DNA of 64,000 nucleotides. Source: Bog-473 sp963828505 (GTDB taxonomy: Bacteria > Actinomycetota > Acidimicrobiia > Acidimicrobiales > RAAP-2). Of this stretch, positions 17,878 through 26,751 are shown piece after piece. The stretch covers positions 62,001-126,000 of the forward strand of contig CAWHFM010000007.1 in the NCBI GenBank assembly GCA_963828505.1, written 5' to 3'. The position numbers and the translations under genes were made by a program. Below the pieces are notes generated by a model. The model was not told where the DNA came from and searched no databases. It saw nothing but the letters and a program-made list of their open reading frames with translations. The stretch's first letter is position 1. Every line of letters starts with the position of its first letter.

Positions 17878-18436
17878 CGTCCGGCACCGCCAGGTCACAA
17901 CGATCTGAGAACCCCTGGCTGCGGAGCCCCAATCCTGCGTTGAAGCGGGATCGGAAGTTCTCGAGGGCGACCCAGGCCGCCAGCTCGACGAACTCCTGAT
18001 CGCTGAGGTGACGCTTGACGCGGGCGGCGAGCGCGTCTGAAACCTCCGACGGGCTTGCGGTCGCCGCCTCCGCGTACTCGAGGACCGCCCGCTCCCGATC
18101 GTCGAAGAGGTCGCTCTCGCGCCATTTCGCCGCTGCCCGCACCTTGGCCGGGTCCATGCCGTGGTTCATACCCTCGTAGTAGCCGTAGTCGATGCACCAC
18201 GAGCACCCGATCCGGGAGGCTGCGGTCTGGACGGCCAGCCACCGGAGGGTCGGATCGAGCTTCTTCCAACCCAGCTGGACGGCCGTCTCGAGACAGCCCA
18301 TGGCGACCAGCACTCCGGCGTGGTGTGACGCCGCCGCCGTGGGCTCGACCATCTGCCCCATGCGGCGCTTCGTGTATCGGCGGGCGAGCCGGGGGACGAC
18401 GCCCTTCTTCTCGTAGTCCAGCGGGACATGCGCCAT
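17864..18436 (-). CDS. AhpD-like carboxymuconolactone decarboxylase-family protein
   Basis: 190 residues, all-helical CMD fold with the redox-type CSWC motif at residues 78-81 inside TAASRIGCSWCIDYG and the partner His/Asp region downstream (GMNHGMD). ECF41 sigma factors are typically encoded next to a CMD-family, epimerase or oxidoreductase gene that is also their target; the gene order here matches. The likely role is a thiol-dependent peroxidase/oxidoreductase in the cytoplasm; true decarboxylase activity is less likely given the CxxC. ATG at 18434-18436. Confidence 0.88.
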   Translation of the reverse strand: MAHVPLDYEKKGVVPRLARRYTKRRMGQMVEPTAAASHHAGVLVAMGCLETAVQLGWKKLDPTLRWLAVQTAASRIGCSWCIDYGYYEGMNHGMDPAKVRAAAKWRESDLFDDRERAVLEYAEAATASPSEVSDALAARVKRHLSDQEFVELAAWVALENFRSRFNAGLGLRSQGFSDRCDLAVPDGAFA

Positions 18437-18472
18437 GGTGTGACCACCTTTCCATCTGCTCCTGCCTACTCA

Positions 18473-18499
18473 GACGGAACAGGCGGTCACGGTGTGACA
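18473..18499 (-). promoter_or_regulatory. ECF41-type promoter
   Basis: On the minus strand TGTCACA (18499-18493) is followed by 16 bases and then CGTC (18476-18473). TGTCACA-N16-CGTC is, from memory of the ECF41 literature, the consensus recognised by this family. It lies 37 bases before the AhpD-like start codon, giving a leader of about 30 bases. This predicts that the sigma factor activates its own operon. Confidence 0.85.
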
Positions 18500-18657
18500 C
18501 GGCCGAACCGACTCCTCGGATTGCTCCCGTGACGAGCGCGATCTGGCTCTCGAGTGAGAGTCGAGAGTTCCATCCTCCGAGCCTGGCACGGGGGAGCCGG
18601 TGAGCAGCCGGTGAACTTCTGGCCACCGGCCACGACACCGCACCTAGCATCCATTCT

Positions 18658-20700
18658 GTGAACCGCCTGGCCGACGAGACCAGCCCCTACCTCCGGCAGC
18701 ACGCCGAGAATCCGGTCGAGTGGTACCCCTGGGGCGACGAGGCTCTTGGCCTGGCGCGCCACGAGGATCGCCCGCTCTTCGTCTCCATCGGATACGCCTC
18801 GTGCCACTGGTGCCACGTCATGGCTCACGAGAGCTTCGAGGACCCCGAGACGGCGGCCGAGCTCTCGAAGTGGTTCGTATCGGTCAAGGTCGACCGTGAG
18901 GAGCGCCCTGACCTCGACGCCGTCTACATGGCGGCCACCCAGGCTCTGACCGGTTCCGGTGGCTGGCCGATGTCGGTCTTTTGCACCCCTGACGGGCGGC
19001 CCTTCTACGCCGGGACCTATTTCCCGCCTCAGGAGCGTCACGGGATGCCGTCCTTCCGGCACGTCGTCCGCGCCCTGGGTGAGGCCTGGCAACGCCAACG
19101 CGACGAGGTCCTGTCCCAGGCCGGCGCCCTCGTCGAAGCCGTCCGTAAGGAGATGTCCCTGGCCGAGAGCCTGCGTGAGAACGAGGGCCGCCCGGCCGCG
19201 GCCGCGCTCCTCGGCGTCGGCGCCCTCCCTACGGACGCCCTCGAGGAGCAGGTCGTCGCCGGCCTTGCTCCCGGTTTCGACCGCGAATGGGGAGGCTTCG
19301 GGCCCGCTCCGAAGTTCCCGCGGCCGTCCCTGGTGGAGCTGTGCCTTCGACGGTCGCGGTCGGGCCGGGCCGATGCGGAACAGGCGCGGCACATGGCGCT
19401 CCGCACCCTCGACGCCATGGCCGCGGGAGGCATCTACGACCACCTCGCCGGTGGGTTCTGCCGCTATTCGACCGATGCCCGGTGGCTGGTGCCCCATTTC
19501 GAGAAGATGCTCACGGACCAGGCGTTGCTGTCCCGGGCCTACCTCCACGCCTGGCAGGAGACCGGGCATGCCGACTATCTCGGAGTCGTGACCGAGACCC
19601 TCGACTTCGTGCTGAGGGACCTCTCGACGCCCGACGGTGCGCTCTATTCCTCGTTCGACGCCGATGCGGGCGGGGTGGAAGGAGGGCACGCCACCTTCAC
19701 CCCCGGAGATCTCGAGGCCGCGCTCCCTCCGGAGCTGCGCCGGTCCGCGGCCGAGTGGTACGGGATCACCGAGCGTGGCAACTGGGAAGGCCGGTCGATC
19801 CCGGTCCGTCCCGTCGGCGGCCCCCTCGCCCGCCCGGACGAGATCGAAGAGGCCCGGTCCCTCTTGGCGGCGGTTCGAGCCGGCCGGGTGCAACCGGCCC
19901 GCGACGAGAAGGTGCTGACCGAATGGAACGCGATGGCCGCCGCCACGCTGGCGGAAGCGGCGTCGGCCACGGGCATCGCCGAGTACGGGAGGCGGGCCGA
20001 GGAGATCGGCGAGTTCCTCTACGCGTCGATGTACGTCGACGGCCGCCTCATGCGCAGCTGGCAGGGGGGTCGGGCACGGCACCTGGGCGTGGCCGCCGAC
20101 CACGCCTGGCTCGTCGAGGCCTGCGTGCGGCTTTCGGAGTGGAGCGGCCAGGCGCGCTGGCGGGAACGGGCGCTCCAGGTGAGCGGCCAGCTGCTCGACT
20201 TGTTCCGGGACCACGGGTACGGCGGCTTCTTCACGACCGGGAAGGACGCAGAAGCCCTGGTCGTGCGACCAAAGGAGTTCATCGACGGGGCGGTTCCCGC
20301 CACCAACTCCGTCGCGGTCGCGGCGCTGCTCCGGGCCGCCGCTCTGACCGACGACCCGAGACTCGAGGAGGCGGTGTCGGAGACCATCGAGCTCGCCCGA
20401 CCGCTGCTCGAGCGCCACCCGGGGGCGTTGGTCGACCTGGTGTCGGCGCTGCCCATGTGGAACGGGCGCCAGGAGATCGTCGTGACCGGCCGTCGGCCCG
20501 ACCTGGTGGCCGAGGCCCGCCGGCGCTGGCTGCCCGCGGCCGTCCTGGCCTGGGGGGAACCCGACGACGGGCCGCTCTTCGCCGGACGAGGGGCCGAGCC
20601 TGCGGTCGCCTACGTGTGCCGCCGGAGGACATGCCTGTTCCCGGTTCACGAGCCCGAGCAGCTGGCGGCGCAGCTCGACGCCGAGGTCCCGGGCTCATGA
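18658..20700 (+). CDS. Thioredoxin-domain protein of the YyaL/SSP411 family (DUF255)
   Basis: 680 residues. It starts NRLADETSPYLRQHAENPVEWYPWG, the family signature, and carries a thioredoxin-like domain with SCHWCHVM (CxxC) at about residues 56-63. The remainder is an (alpha/alpha)6-barrel resembling glycosidase/epimerase folds (GGIYDHLAGGFCRYSTDARWLVPHFEKML, EGGHATFTPG, NWEGRSIP). Biochemical role is not established. GTG at 18658. The stop overlaps the next start (ATGA at 20697-20700). Confidence 0.93.
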   Translation: MNRLADETSPYLRQHAENPVEWYPWGDEALGLARHEDRPLFVSIGYASCHWCHVMAHESFEDPETAAELSKWFVSVKVDREERPDLDAVYMAATQALTGSGGWPMSVFCTPDGRPFYAGTYFPPQERHGMPSFRHVVRALGEAWQRQRDEVLSQAGALVEAVRKEMSLAESLRENEGRPAAAALLGVGALPTDALEEQVVAGLAPGFDREWGGFGPAPKFPRPSLVELCLRRSRSGRADAEQARHMALRTLDAMAAGGIYDHLAGGFCRYSTDARWLVPHFEKMLTDQALLSRAYLHAWQETGHADYLGVVTETLDFVLRDLSTPDGALYSSFDADAGGVEGGHATFTPGDLEAALPPELRRSAAEWYGITERGNWEGRSIPVRPVGGPLARPDEIEEARSLLAAVRAGRVQPARDEKVLTEWNAMAAATLAEAASATGIAEYGRRAEEIGEFLYASMYVDGRLMRSWQGGRARHLGVAADHAWLVEACVRLSEWSGQARWRERALQVSGQLLDLFRDHGYGGFFTTGKDAEALVVRPKEFIDGAVPATNSVAVAALLRAAALTDDPRLEEAVSETIELARPLLERHPGALVDLVSALPMWNGRQEIVVTGRRPDLVAEARRRWLPAAVLAWGEPDDGPLFAGRGAEPAVAYVCRRRTCLFPVHEPEQLAAQLDAEVPGS

Positions 20701-21505
20701 CCGACGGCGAAGGCGCGGGGGACGTCCTCGACCGGAAGGCCGGTTCCGACGAAGAAGCGAAGAAGCCGAAGAAGCCGAAGAAGCCGAGGACCAGGAGAAA
20801 CCCGCTGGACGGGGCAATGCGGCCCGGTTCCTCCGGCGCTCGGCGCGTCGGAAGGAGAAGGTCCCGACCGCGGGAGGTTCGACCCTCCACCTGCTCGTAC
20901 TGGCGTCGACGCTCGAGGACACCACGGTGGTCGACCTGGCGACCCGGACGGTCATGCGGATCCGCGTCCCTTGGCCCGAGGGCCACGATCCCGACATCAA
21001 CCCCTTCGACGTCGTGGAGGTCACCCTGGCCGACGATCCCGAGCGCGACGACCTGGCCCAGCCCGAGGCGACGACGGTGGCCGACCTCCCTCGCCACATC
21101 GGCACGCTCCGGGGCCGCCGCGTGCGCAAGCTGCTCGAGCGCCTGGTGGCGACCCCGGACGGACCGCTCCTCGGGTTCCCGGGTGCCTCCGCGCCCTACT
21201 GGGAGTTCCGGGGCTTCCGGCCGTCGGTTGCCCTCATCGAGCCCACACGGAGCCCACAGTTGATCCGGCGCCATTCGGACGACTCGACCTGGGTCCGCTT
21301 CGGTTGGGACCGTGACGACGTCTGGCTCCCGGTCGAGGACCGCAATGCCGCCCGGGCCCTGGTGGCGGCTCGGCGGGAGCGCCTCAGCGGCAAGGGCCTC
21401 GCCAGCGCGCTGGGCTACGAGCCGCAGTACCTCCTGGTCGTGGTCAGCCCCCCACGGGACGGCCACTGCTACAAGGTCTGCGCTGCGGTCCTGCCGCGGG
21501 GCTGA
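20697..21505 (+). pseudogene. Hypothetical protein, apparently frameshifted in a 9-bp repeat near 20758
   Basis: The ATG at 20697 overlaps the previous stop, and the frame reads MTDGEGAGDVLDRKAGSDEEA. It then goes out of register in a (GAAGAAGCC)-type repeat where one copy lacks a C (GCGAAG for GCCGAAG, about 20758). The downstream frame is clearly coding: EEAEEAEDQEKPAGRGN, then STLHLLVLASTLEDTTVVDL, RVPWPEGHDPDINPFDVVEV, WVRFGWDRDD and LLVVVSPPRDGHCYKVC. Restoring one base gives a single protein of about 269 residues with an acidic repeat linker. A short form from GTG 20927 (192 residues) is the conservative alternative. No family recognised. Confidence 0.6.
20751..20788 (+). repeat. Four near-perfect 9-bp GAAGAAGCC units
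   Basis: Three perfect and one shortened copy encode Glu-Glu-Ala repeats in the frame of the downstream domain and Lys-Lys-Pro in the frame of the ATG. Repeats like this are prone to indels in replication and in sequencing; the shortened first unit is the apparent frameshift. Confidence 0.8.
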
Positions 21506-21542
21506 AGCGGCCTGACGAGGCCGGACGAGGCCGGCGCCCGGT

Positions 21543-22214
21543 TCAGCGCCCGAGCTTGCCTCCGGCCAGATCCTCGGCCATGGCCCAACCGAAGGCCACC
21601 AGCCGGTCGCCGCGCTCGGCGTCGAACTCACCGAAATGCCCGTCGACGCCTTCGGGCAGCTTCACCTTGGGCGCGAAGAAGTCCAGCCCGCCCGAAACGG
21701 AGCCGTCGCCCTTCAAGACGAACGTCCGGTCGTCGAGGCGGCTCTCGCAGCCGAAGCGCTTCGACAGCCTCCGGGCCCACGCCCGCTCCTCCCCGGAGGA
21801 CCGGTGCTCGGGGAACGGCACGACGTCCTGGAGGCCGGCGAAGGCCCGGAAGCCCTCCGGACCCATGAGGCGGGTGCCGAGCAGCACGTCCTCGTCGGGG
21901 AAGGCGAGGAGGGCGCGGCGGTACTGATCCGTCATGATCCCCTTGAGGGCCGCCTCGGCCCGCGAGGTGCGGTCCACCAGGGCCAACCCGACCAGGAGGG
22001 ACGGGGTGCCGCCGATGCGCTCGAGGGTGCAGAACGAGTAACCCCGCAGCTTGTTCCCCTCCCGGGCCAGGGTGATGAGCACCCAGGCCTCCCGCTCCTT
22101 GGAGAGGTAACCGATGTCGAACCCGGGCGGCCGTTCGCCGCACAGATCGGCCATTTCGACCAGCTCAGCGTCGCTGAGCGCGGTGCAATCCTTGGTGTTC
22201 ACGACGATCGGCAT
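21543..22214 (-). CDS. Hypothetical protein, 223 residues
   Basis: Starts MPIVVNTKDCTALSDAELVEMADLC (ATG at 22212-22214). The middle has an acyltransferase-like feel (EAWVLITLAREGNKLRGYSFCTLERIGGTPSLLVGLALV, then RAEAALKGIMTDQYRRALLAFPDEDVLLGTRLM), but the GNAT acetyl-CoA loop is not convincing. The C-terminal half is charged with LDDRTFVLKGDGSVSGGLDFFAPKVKLP. No membrane segment. It sits between the preceding unknown (convergent) and dnaE (same strand, about 120 bases away). I do not recognise a named family. Confidence 0.75.
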   Translation of the reverse strand: MPIVVNTKDCTALSDAELVEMADLCGERPPGFDIGYLSKEREAWVLITLAREGNKLRGYSFCTLERIGGTPSLLVGLALVDRTSRAEAALKGIMTDQYRRALLAFPDEDVLLGTRLMGPEGFRAFAGLQDVVPFPEHRSSGEERAWARRLSKRFGCESRLDDRTFVLKGDGSVSGGLDFFAPKVKLPEGVDGHFGEFDAERGDRLVAFGWAMAEDLAGGKLGR

Positions 22215-22331
22215 ACGGGTGAGTTTACCGGCTGTGCCCTGGGCGTTCCCAACCACGACCGCCTGAGGCTGCCTCGGTCGTGCCGCGAACGCATCCGCAC
22301 CCACCTCCTCGGGTGGAGGTTCCCGGTGGCG

Positions 22332-25300
22332 TCAGGCCAGGACGGCGCTCTGGCCGAGCAGCCGCTTGAGCTCGCCCACCAACCCGTTGCGGCAATCGAC
22401 GTTGAACTCCGGGGGCAGCCGGAGGACCTTCGCTCCGACGTGGAGCAGGACCGGCGAAGGCCCAGGGTGGCCGCTCAGGATGTCCTTCAGCCCGACCACC
22501 TTCGAATCGGTCAGGACACCGAGTGGAAGCGTGATGTGGAGGTCCTCCTCCCCGCGCTCGAGCACGGGCCGTGAGACCTCCATGCAGACGATCTTGGGCT
22601 CGTCCTCGCGCGTGTCGAGCCGGCCTTTGATGACCAGGACCGAGTCGTTCTCGATCATGTGGCCGTAGTCGGCCATCGTCTTGGGGAAGACGAAGACCTC
22701 CATGGCGGCTTGCAGGTCCTCCAGCACGAAGCGGGCCATGAGATCGCCCTTCTTCGTGTACGAGCGACGCAGGTCCGTCACCACCCCCCCTACGGCGCGC
22801 ACCGGGGACCGGTCACCCGTGGGGTCCTCCTCACGCATGTCGGAGAGAGCGCAGTCGGTGTGCCGGGCCAGGGCGGCCTCCACACCCCGCAGCGGGTGGT
22901 CGCTCACGTAGAGCCCGAGCATCTCCTTCTCGAAGACCAGGCGCTGCGCCTTGTCGAACTCGACGTCGGGGATGGCGACCTTGGTCGTGCCCCACCCGGG
23001 ATCGGTGTCCTCGTCCTCGAAGGCCGAGAACAGTGTCGCGATCCCGAGGTCCCGCTCGCGCCGGCGTTCCAGCGTGCGATCCACGATTCCCTCGAACACG
23101 AGGCACAGGCCCTGACGAGGATGTCCGACGGAGTCGAACGCGCCGGCCTTGACGAGAGACTCCATGGTCCGCTTGTTCAGCACGACCGGATCGACCCGCT
23201 GGCAGAAGTCGAAGATGTCGGCAAAGGGCCCGTTGGCGTTGCGCTCGGCGACGATCCGCTCGACCAGACCCTCGCCGACGTTGCGCACCGCCGCCAGACC
23301 GAACACGATGGCGCGTCCGACGGCCGGGTCCGCCGGCTCGCCGCCGACGGAGCCTGCGGGGGTGGTCATGTCGGGGGCGAACTCGGCCACGGAGCGGTTG
23401 ACGTCGGGCACCAGCACGTCGATCCCGAGCGAACGGCACTCGGCCAGGTACACCGCCGTCTTGTCCTTGTTGTCCTTCACCGACGTCAGGAGTGCTGCCA
23501 TGTACTCGACCGGGTAGTGCGCCTTGAGCCAGGCCGTCTGGTATGCCACCAGCCCGTAGCCGTACGCGTGCGACTTGTTGAAGGCGTAGTCGGCAAAGGG
23601 CTCGATGATGTCGAAGAGCTTCGTACCCAGCTCCTCTCCGTAACCCTCGGCGGCGCAGCCCGCGACGAACTTGTCGCGCTCGGCCGCCAGCAACGCACGG
23701 ATCTTCTTCCCACACGCCTTCCGTAGGTTGTCGGCTTCTTCGAGCGAGTACCCGGCGATCTTCTGGGCCACCCGCATCATGGACTCCTGGTAGATCATCA
23801 GCCCCTGCGTATCGGCCAGGATCGGCGCCAGGTCGTCGTGCTCGTAGATGATCGGCTTGCGCCCGTTCTTGCGGTCGGCGTAGTCGTTGTGCATGTTGGC
23901 CGCCATCGGGCCGGGGCGGTACAGCGCGACCAGCGCCGCCACGTCGTCGAAGGAGGTGGGGGCGAGCGAGCGCATGAGGGCGCGCATCGGGCCACCCTCC
24001 AGCTGGAACACGCCGACCGACTCGCCCCGCCGCAGCAGGGCCAGCGTTGCTTCGTCGGCCAGGTCGACCTGATCGATGTCGGGTCGCACCCCGCTCGCCG
24101 CCTCAATCAGGTCGAGGCTGCGCTCAATCACCGAGAGGTTGCGCAACCCGAGGAAGTCCATCTTCAACAGGCCGAGGTCCTCGACCCCGTGCATTTCGTA
24201 CTGCGTGACGATGGGTGCGTCCTCGGGGTTGCCGCCGGCGTCGGGCTTGCGCTGGATCGGCAGGTAGTCCGTCAGGGGATCCCTCGAGATCACCACGGCG
24301 GCGGCGTGGATCCCGTCCTGGCGGCGCAGGCCCTCGAGGCCCAGCGCGACGTCGATCACCTCCGTGGCCTCGGGATCGGCGTCGTGCATCTGGCGCAGCT
24401 CGCCGGCCGAGGCATAGCCGTCCTCGTATCCCTCCGTACGCACCAGGCACGCCCGGAGGGGGGTGTCCCGGCCCATGATCAGGGGCGGCATGGCCTTGGC
24501 GATGCGGTCACCGAGCGCGTACGGCTTGCCCAGCACCCGGGCGGCGTCACGAACGGCCGCACGCGCCTTGATGGTGGAGAACGTGATCACCTGTGCCACC
24601 CGGTCACTGCCGTACTTCTCGGCGGCGTAGCGCATGACGTCGGCTCGGTAGCGCTCGTCGAAGTCCATGTCGATGTCGGGCATCTGCTTGCGCCCGGGGT
24701 TCAAGAAGCGCTCGAACAGGAGGTCGTAACGGATGGGGTCGAGGTCCACGATCCGCAGGCAGTAGGCCACGCAGCATCCCGCCGCCGAGCCTCGGCCCGG
24801 ACCCACCCGGATGCCCGACTCACGGGCGAAACGAATGAGGTCCCACACGACGAGGAAGTAGGCGGCGAATCCCATGCTGCCGATGACGCCGAACTCGTAG
24901 TCCAACCGCTCCACGACCTCGGGTGGGACGGGCGACCCGTAGCGCTGCCGGGCACCGTCCATGGTGAGATCCCTCAGGTAAGCCAGCGCCCGGTCCTCGT
25001 AGGCGTCACCGGTGAAGTGATCCGGGACGGGGAATTCGGGCAGGCTCGGACGTCCCAGCTCAATTTGGACGTCCGCCCGCTCCGCGATGAGCAACGTGTT
25101 GTCGCACGCTTCGGGCACGTCCCGGAACAGGTGCCTCATTTCGGCCGCGCTCTTCAGGTAGTGCTCGGTGCCCTCGAACTTGAAGCGGTTGCCGTCGCTC
25201 AGCAGCGCTCCGGTCTGGACACAGAGCAACGCGTCGTGCGCGACCGCATCCTCGCGGTGGGTGTAGTGGCTGTCGTTCGTCGCCAGCAGCGGGGCTCCGA

Positions 25301-25934
25301 TGCGGCGGGCGATCTCAATCAGCTTGGGGTTCGTGCGGTGCTGGTCCGCGATGCCGTGGTCCTGCAGTTCGACGAAGAGATTGTCCCGGCCGAAGATGTC
25401 CTGCAGTCGGGCGGCGCGGCGCTCCGCCTCCGCCTCGTCTCCCGCCAGCAACGCCTGGAGCACCACTCCTCCGAGACATCCCGTGGTGGCGATGATGCCC
25501 TCGTTGTGCCGTTCGAGGAGCTCCCAGTCGACTCTCGGCTTGTAGTAGTAGCCCTCGAGGTACGCCGCCGAGGAGAGCTGCATCAGGTTGCGGTACCCGT
25601 CCACCGTCTCGGCCAGGAGGGTGAGGTGGTAGTAGAGCTTCTGCCCCCCCTCGGTGTCGCCGCCCGTGTCGTCGACCCTGCCGCGCCTCGTCGGACGCTC
25701 GTGGCGCGACTCTCCCGCCATGTAGGACTCGGTGCCGATGATCGGCACGATGCCCTGGTCGCGGCAGGCCTTGTAGAAATCGAGGACCCCGTACATATTG
25801 CCGTGGTCCGTGATACCGAGGGCGCGCTGGCCGTCCGCCACGGCGGCGGCCACGAGGTCACCGACCCTCGCCGCGCCGTCGAGCATGGAGAACTCGGTAT
25901 GGGTGTGCAGATGCGTAAACGACCGCTCCGACAC
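22332..25934 (-). CDS. dnaE: DNA polymerase III alpha subunit
   Basis: 1200 residues, the length of replicative DnaE1. N-terminal PHP domain with THLHTHTEFSMLDGA and LGITDHGNMYG; polymerase core with GRGSAAGCCVAYCL, the catalytic aspartates in PDIDMDFDERYR, FQLEGGPMR, and NKSHAYGYGLVAYQTAWLKAHYP; then the HhH region and C-terminal OB fold (AVGGVVTDLRRSYTKKGDLMA). GTG at 25932-25934 with AGGAGG just upstream. Further upstream, a perfect ACACCGGTGT palindrome (25961-25970) abuts a TAAGTT box that may be the -10. Residues 85-95 hold a short Arg/Asp/Gly insert (RPTRRGRVDDTGG). Confidence 0.98.
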   Translation of the reverse strand: MSERSFTHLHTHTEFSMLDGAARVGDLVAAAVADGQRALGITDHGNMYGVLDFYKACRDQGIVPIIGTESYMAGESRHERPTRRGRVDDTGGDTEGGQKLYYHLTLLAETVDGYRNLMQLSSAAYLEGYYYKPRVDWELLERHNEGIIATTGCLGGVVLQALLAGDEAEAERRAARLQDIFGRDNLFVELQDHGIADQHRTNPKLIEIARRIGAPLLATNDSHYTHREDAVAHDALLCVQTGALLSDGNRFKFEGTEHYLKSAAEMRHLFRDVPEACDNTLLIAERADVQIELGRPSLPEFPVPDHFTGDAYEDRALAYLRDLTMDGARQRYGSPVPPEVVERLDYEFGVIGSMGFAAYFLVVWDLIRFARESGIRVGPGRGSAAGCCVAYCLRIVDLDPIRYDLLFERFLNPGRKQMPDIDMDFDERYRADVMRYAAEKYGSDRVAQVITFSTIKARAAVRDAARVLGKPYALGDRIAKAMPPLIMGRDTPLRACLVRTEGYEDGYASAGELRQMHDADPEATEVIDVALGLEGLRRQDGIHAAAVVISRDPLTDYLPIQRKPDAGGNPEDAPIVTQYEMHGVEDLGLLKMDFLGLRNLSVIERSLDLIEAASGVRPDIDQVDLADEATLALLRRGESVGVFQLEGGPMRALMRSLAPTSFDDVAALVALYRPGPMAANMHNDYADRKNGRKPIIYEHDDLAPILADTQGLMIYQESMMRVAQKIAGYSLEEADNLRKACGKKIRALLAAERDKFVAGCAAEGYGEELGTKLFDIIEPFADYAFNKSHAYGYGLVAYQTAWLKAHYPVEYMAALLTSVKDNKDKTAVYLAECRSLGIDVLVPDVNRSVAEFAPDMTTPAGSVGGEPADPAVGRAIVFGLAAVRNVGEGLVERIVAERNANGPFADIFDFCQRVDPVVLNKRTMESLVKAGAFDSVGHPRQGLCLVFEGIVDRTLERRRERDLGIATLFSAFEDEDTDPGWGTTKVAIPDVEFDKAQRLVFEKEMLGLYVSDHPLRGVEAALARHTDCALSDMREEDPTGDRSPVRAVGGVVTDLRRSYTKKGDLMARFVLEDLQAAMEVFVFPKTMADYGHMIENDSVLVIKGRLDTREDEPKIVCMEVSRPVLERGEEDLHITLPLGVLTDSKVVGLKDILSGHPGPSPVLLHVGAKVLRLPPEFNVDCRNGLVGELKRLLGQSAVLA

Positions 25935-26154
25935 CGGCCTCCTTTCTCCACCTCAAACTTACACCGGTGTCATTCGCCCGGGCTCAGAAATCTAACCCTT
26001 CGGCGGATGCCTTGGCGCGGACGACGACCGCCGACCCGCCATGAATCGCCACGGATCGCCCCCATCCCCGGGGACCCGGGTCCGTGCCGGTCCGCGAGGG
26101 CCCCGATGGCGTGTCCCGCCGCCGTTGGGTCGCTACCCCCTCGGAAGTGCAGCG

Positions 26155-26724
26155 CTACAGGTATGCCCCCGTTCGCCCGGACTCCCCCGCCGACGGGAGG
26201 CCCCGTTGGCGCATCTCCTCGAGCTGGGCCCGGGCGGTCATCTGCTGGGACATCAGCGTCGCCTGGATCCCATGGAACAAACCCTCGAGCCACCCGACGA
26301 GCTGGGCTTGGGCGATCCGCAATTCGGCGTCGCTCGGGGCGTCGACGTCGAAGGGCGGCGTCATCCTCGCCAGCTCGGCCGCGAGGTCCGGTGAGAGCCC
26401 CTCGGACAGGTCGTGCACCGACTGCTCGTAGATCTCGCGCAGGCGCACCCGGCTCTTCTCGTCCAACGGTGCGGCGCGGGCCTCCTCGAGCAGCGACTTG
26501 GTCATGGATCCGATGCGCAGCACCTTGGCCGGTTCGTTCACCGACTCGGTGGACTTCGCACCATCCTGGTCGCCTTCGACCGTCGCCTCGAGGACCTCGT
26601 CGGGCGAGATGGCGTCGGGAGGGCGCGACGCCCCGCCGCCGTCGGTGCCACCCGCCGTGTCTTCGGTCGTCGTCAGGTTTCCGGCCGTGCTCTGCCCGTC
26701 CGCCGAGGGTCCGTCAGCTGTCAT
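26155..26724 (-). CDS. bpa: Bacterial proteasome activator (Bpa/PafE family)
   Basis: 189 residues. A disordered Gly/Thr/Ser/Pro N-terminus of about 50 residues precedes a helical core (AKVLRIGSMTKSLLEEARAAPLDEKSR, LREIYEQSVHDLSEGLSPDLAAEL, DAELRIAQAQLVGWLEGLFHGIQATLMSQQM) matching the Bpa fold that forms a dodecameric ring. The protein ends in GAYL, the equivalent of the C-terminal GQYL that docks into the 20S proteasome alpha ring in mycobacteria. It therefore implies a 20S proteasome elsewhere in this genome and ATP-independent degradation of selected proteins. ATG at 26722-26724. Confidence 0.92.
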   Translation of the reverse strand: MTADGPSADGQSTAGNLTTTEDTAGGTDGGGASRPPDAISPDEVLEATVEGDQDGAKSTESVNEPAKVLRIGSMTKSLLEEARAAPLDEKSRVRLREIYEQSVHDLSEGLSPDLAAELARMTPPFDVDAPSDAELRIAQAQLVGWLEGLFHGIQATLMSQQMTARAQLEEMRQRGLPSAGESGRTGAYL

Positions 26725-26751
26725 CGCCCCATGTTGCCACCCGGTGGGCGC

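Noticed and set aside
18487..20649. Long minus-strand open frame opposite the YyaL-type gene
   Set aside because: Antisense shadow of a strongly identified protein; no start signals or recognisable domains.
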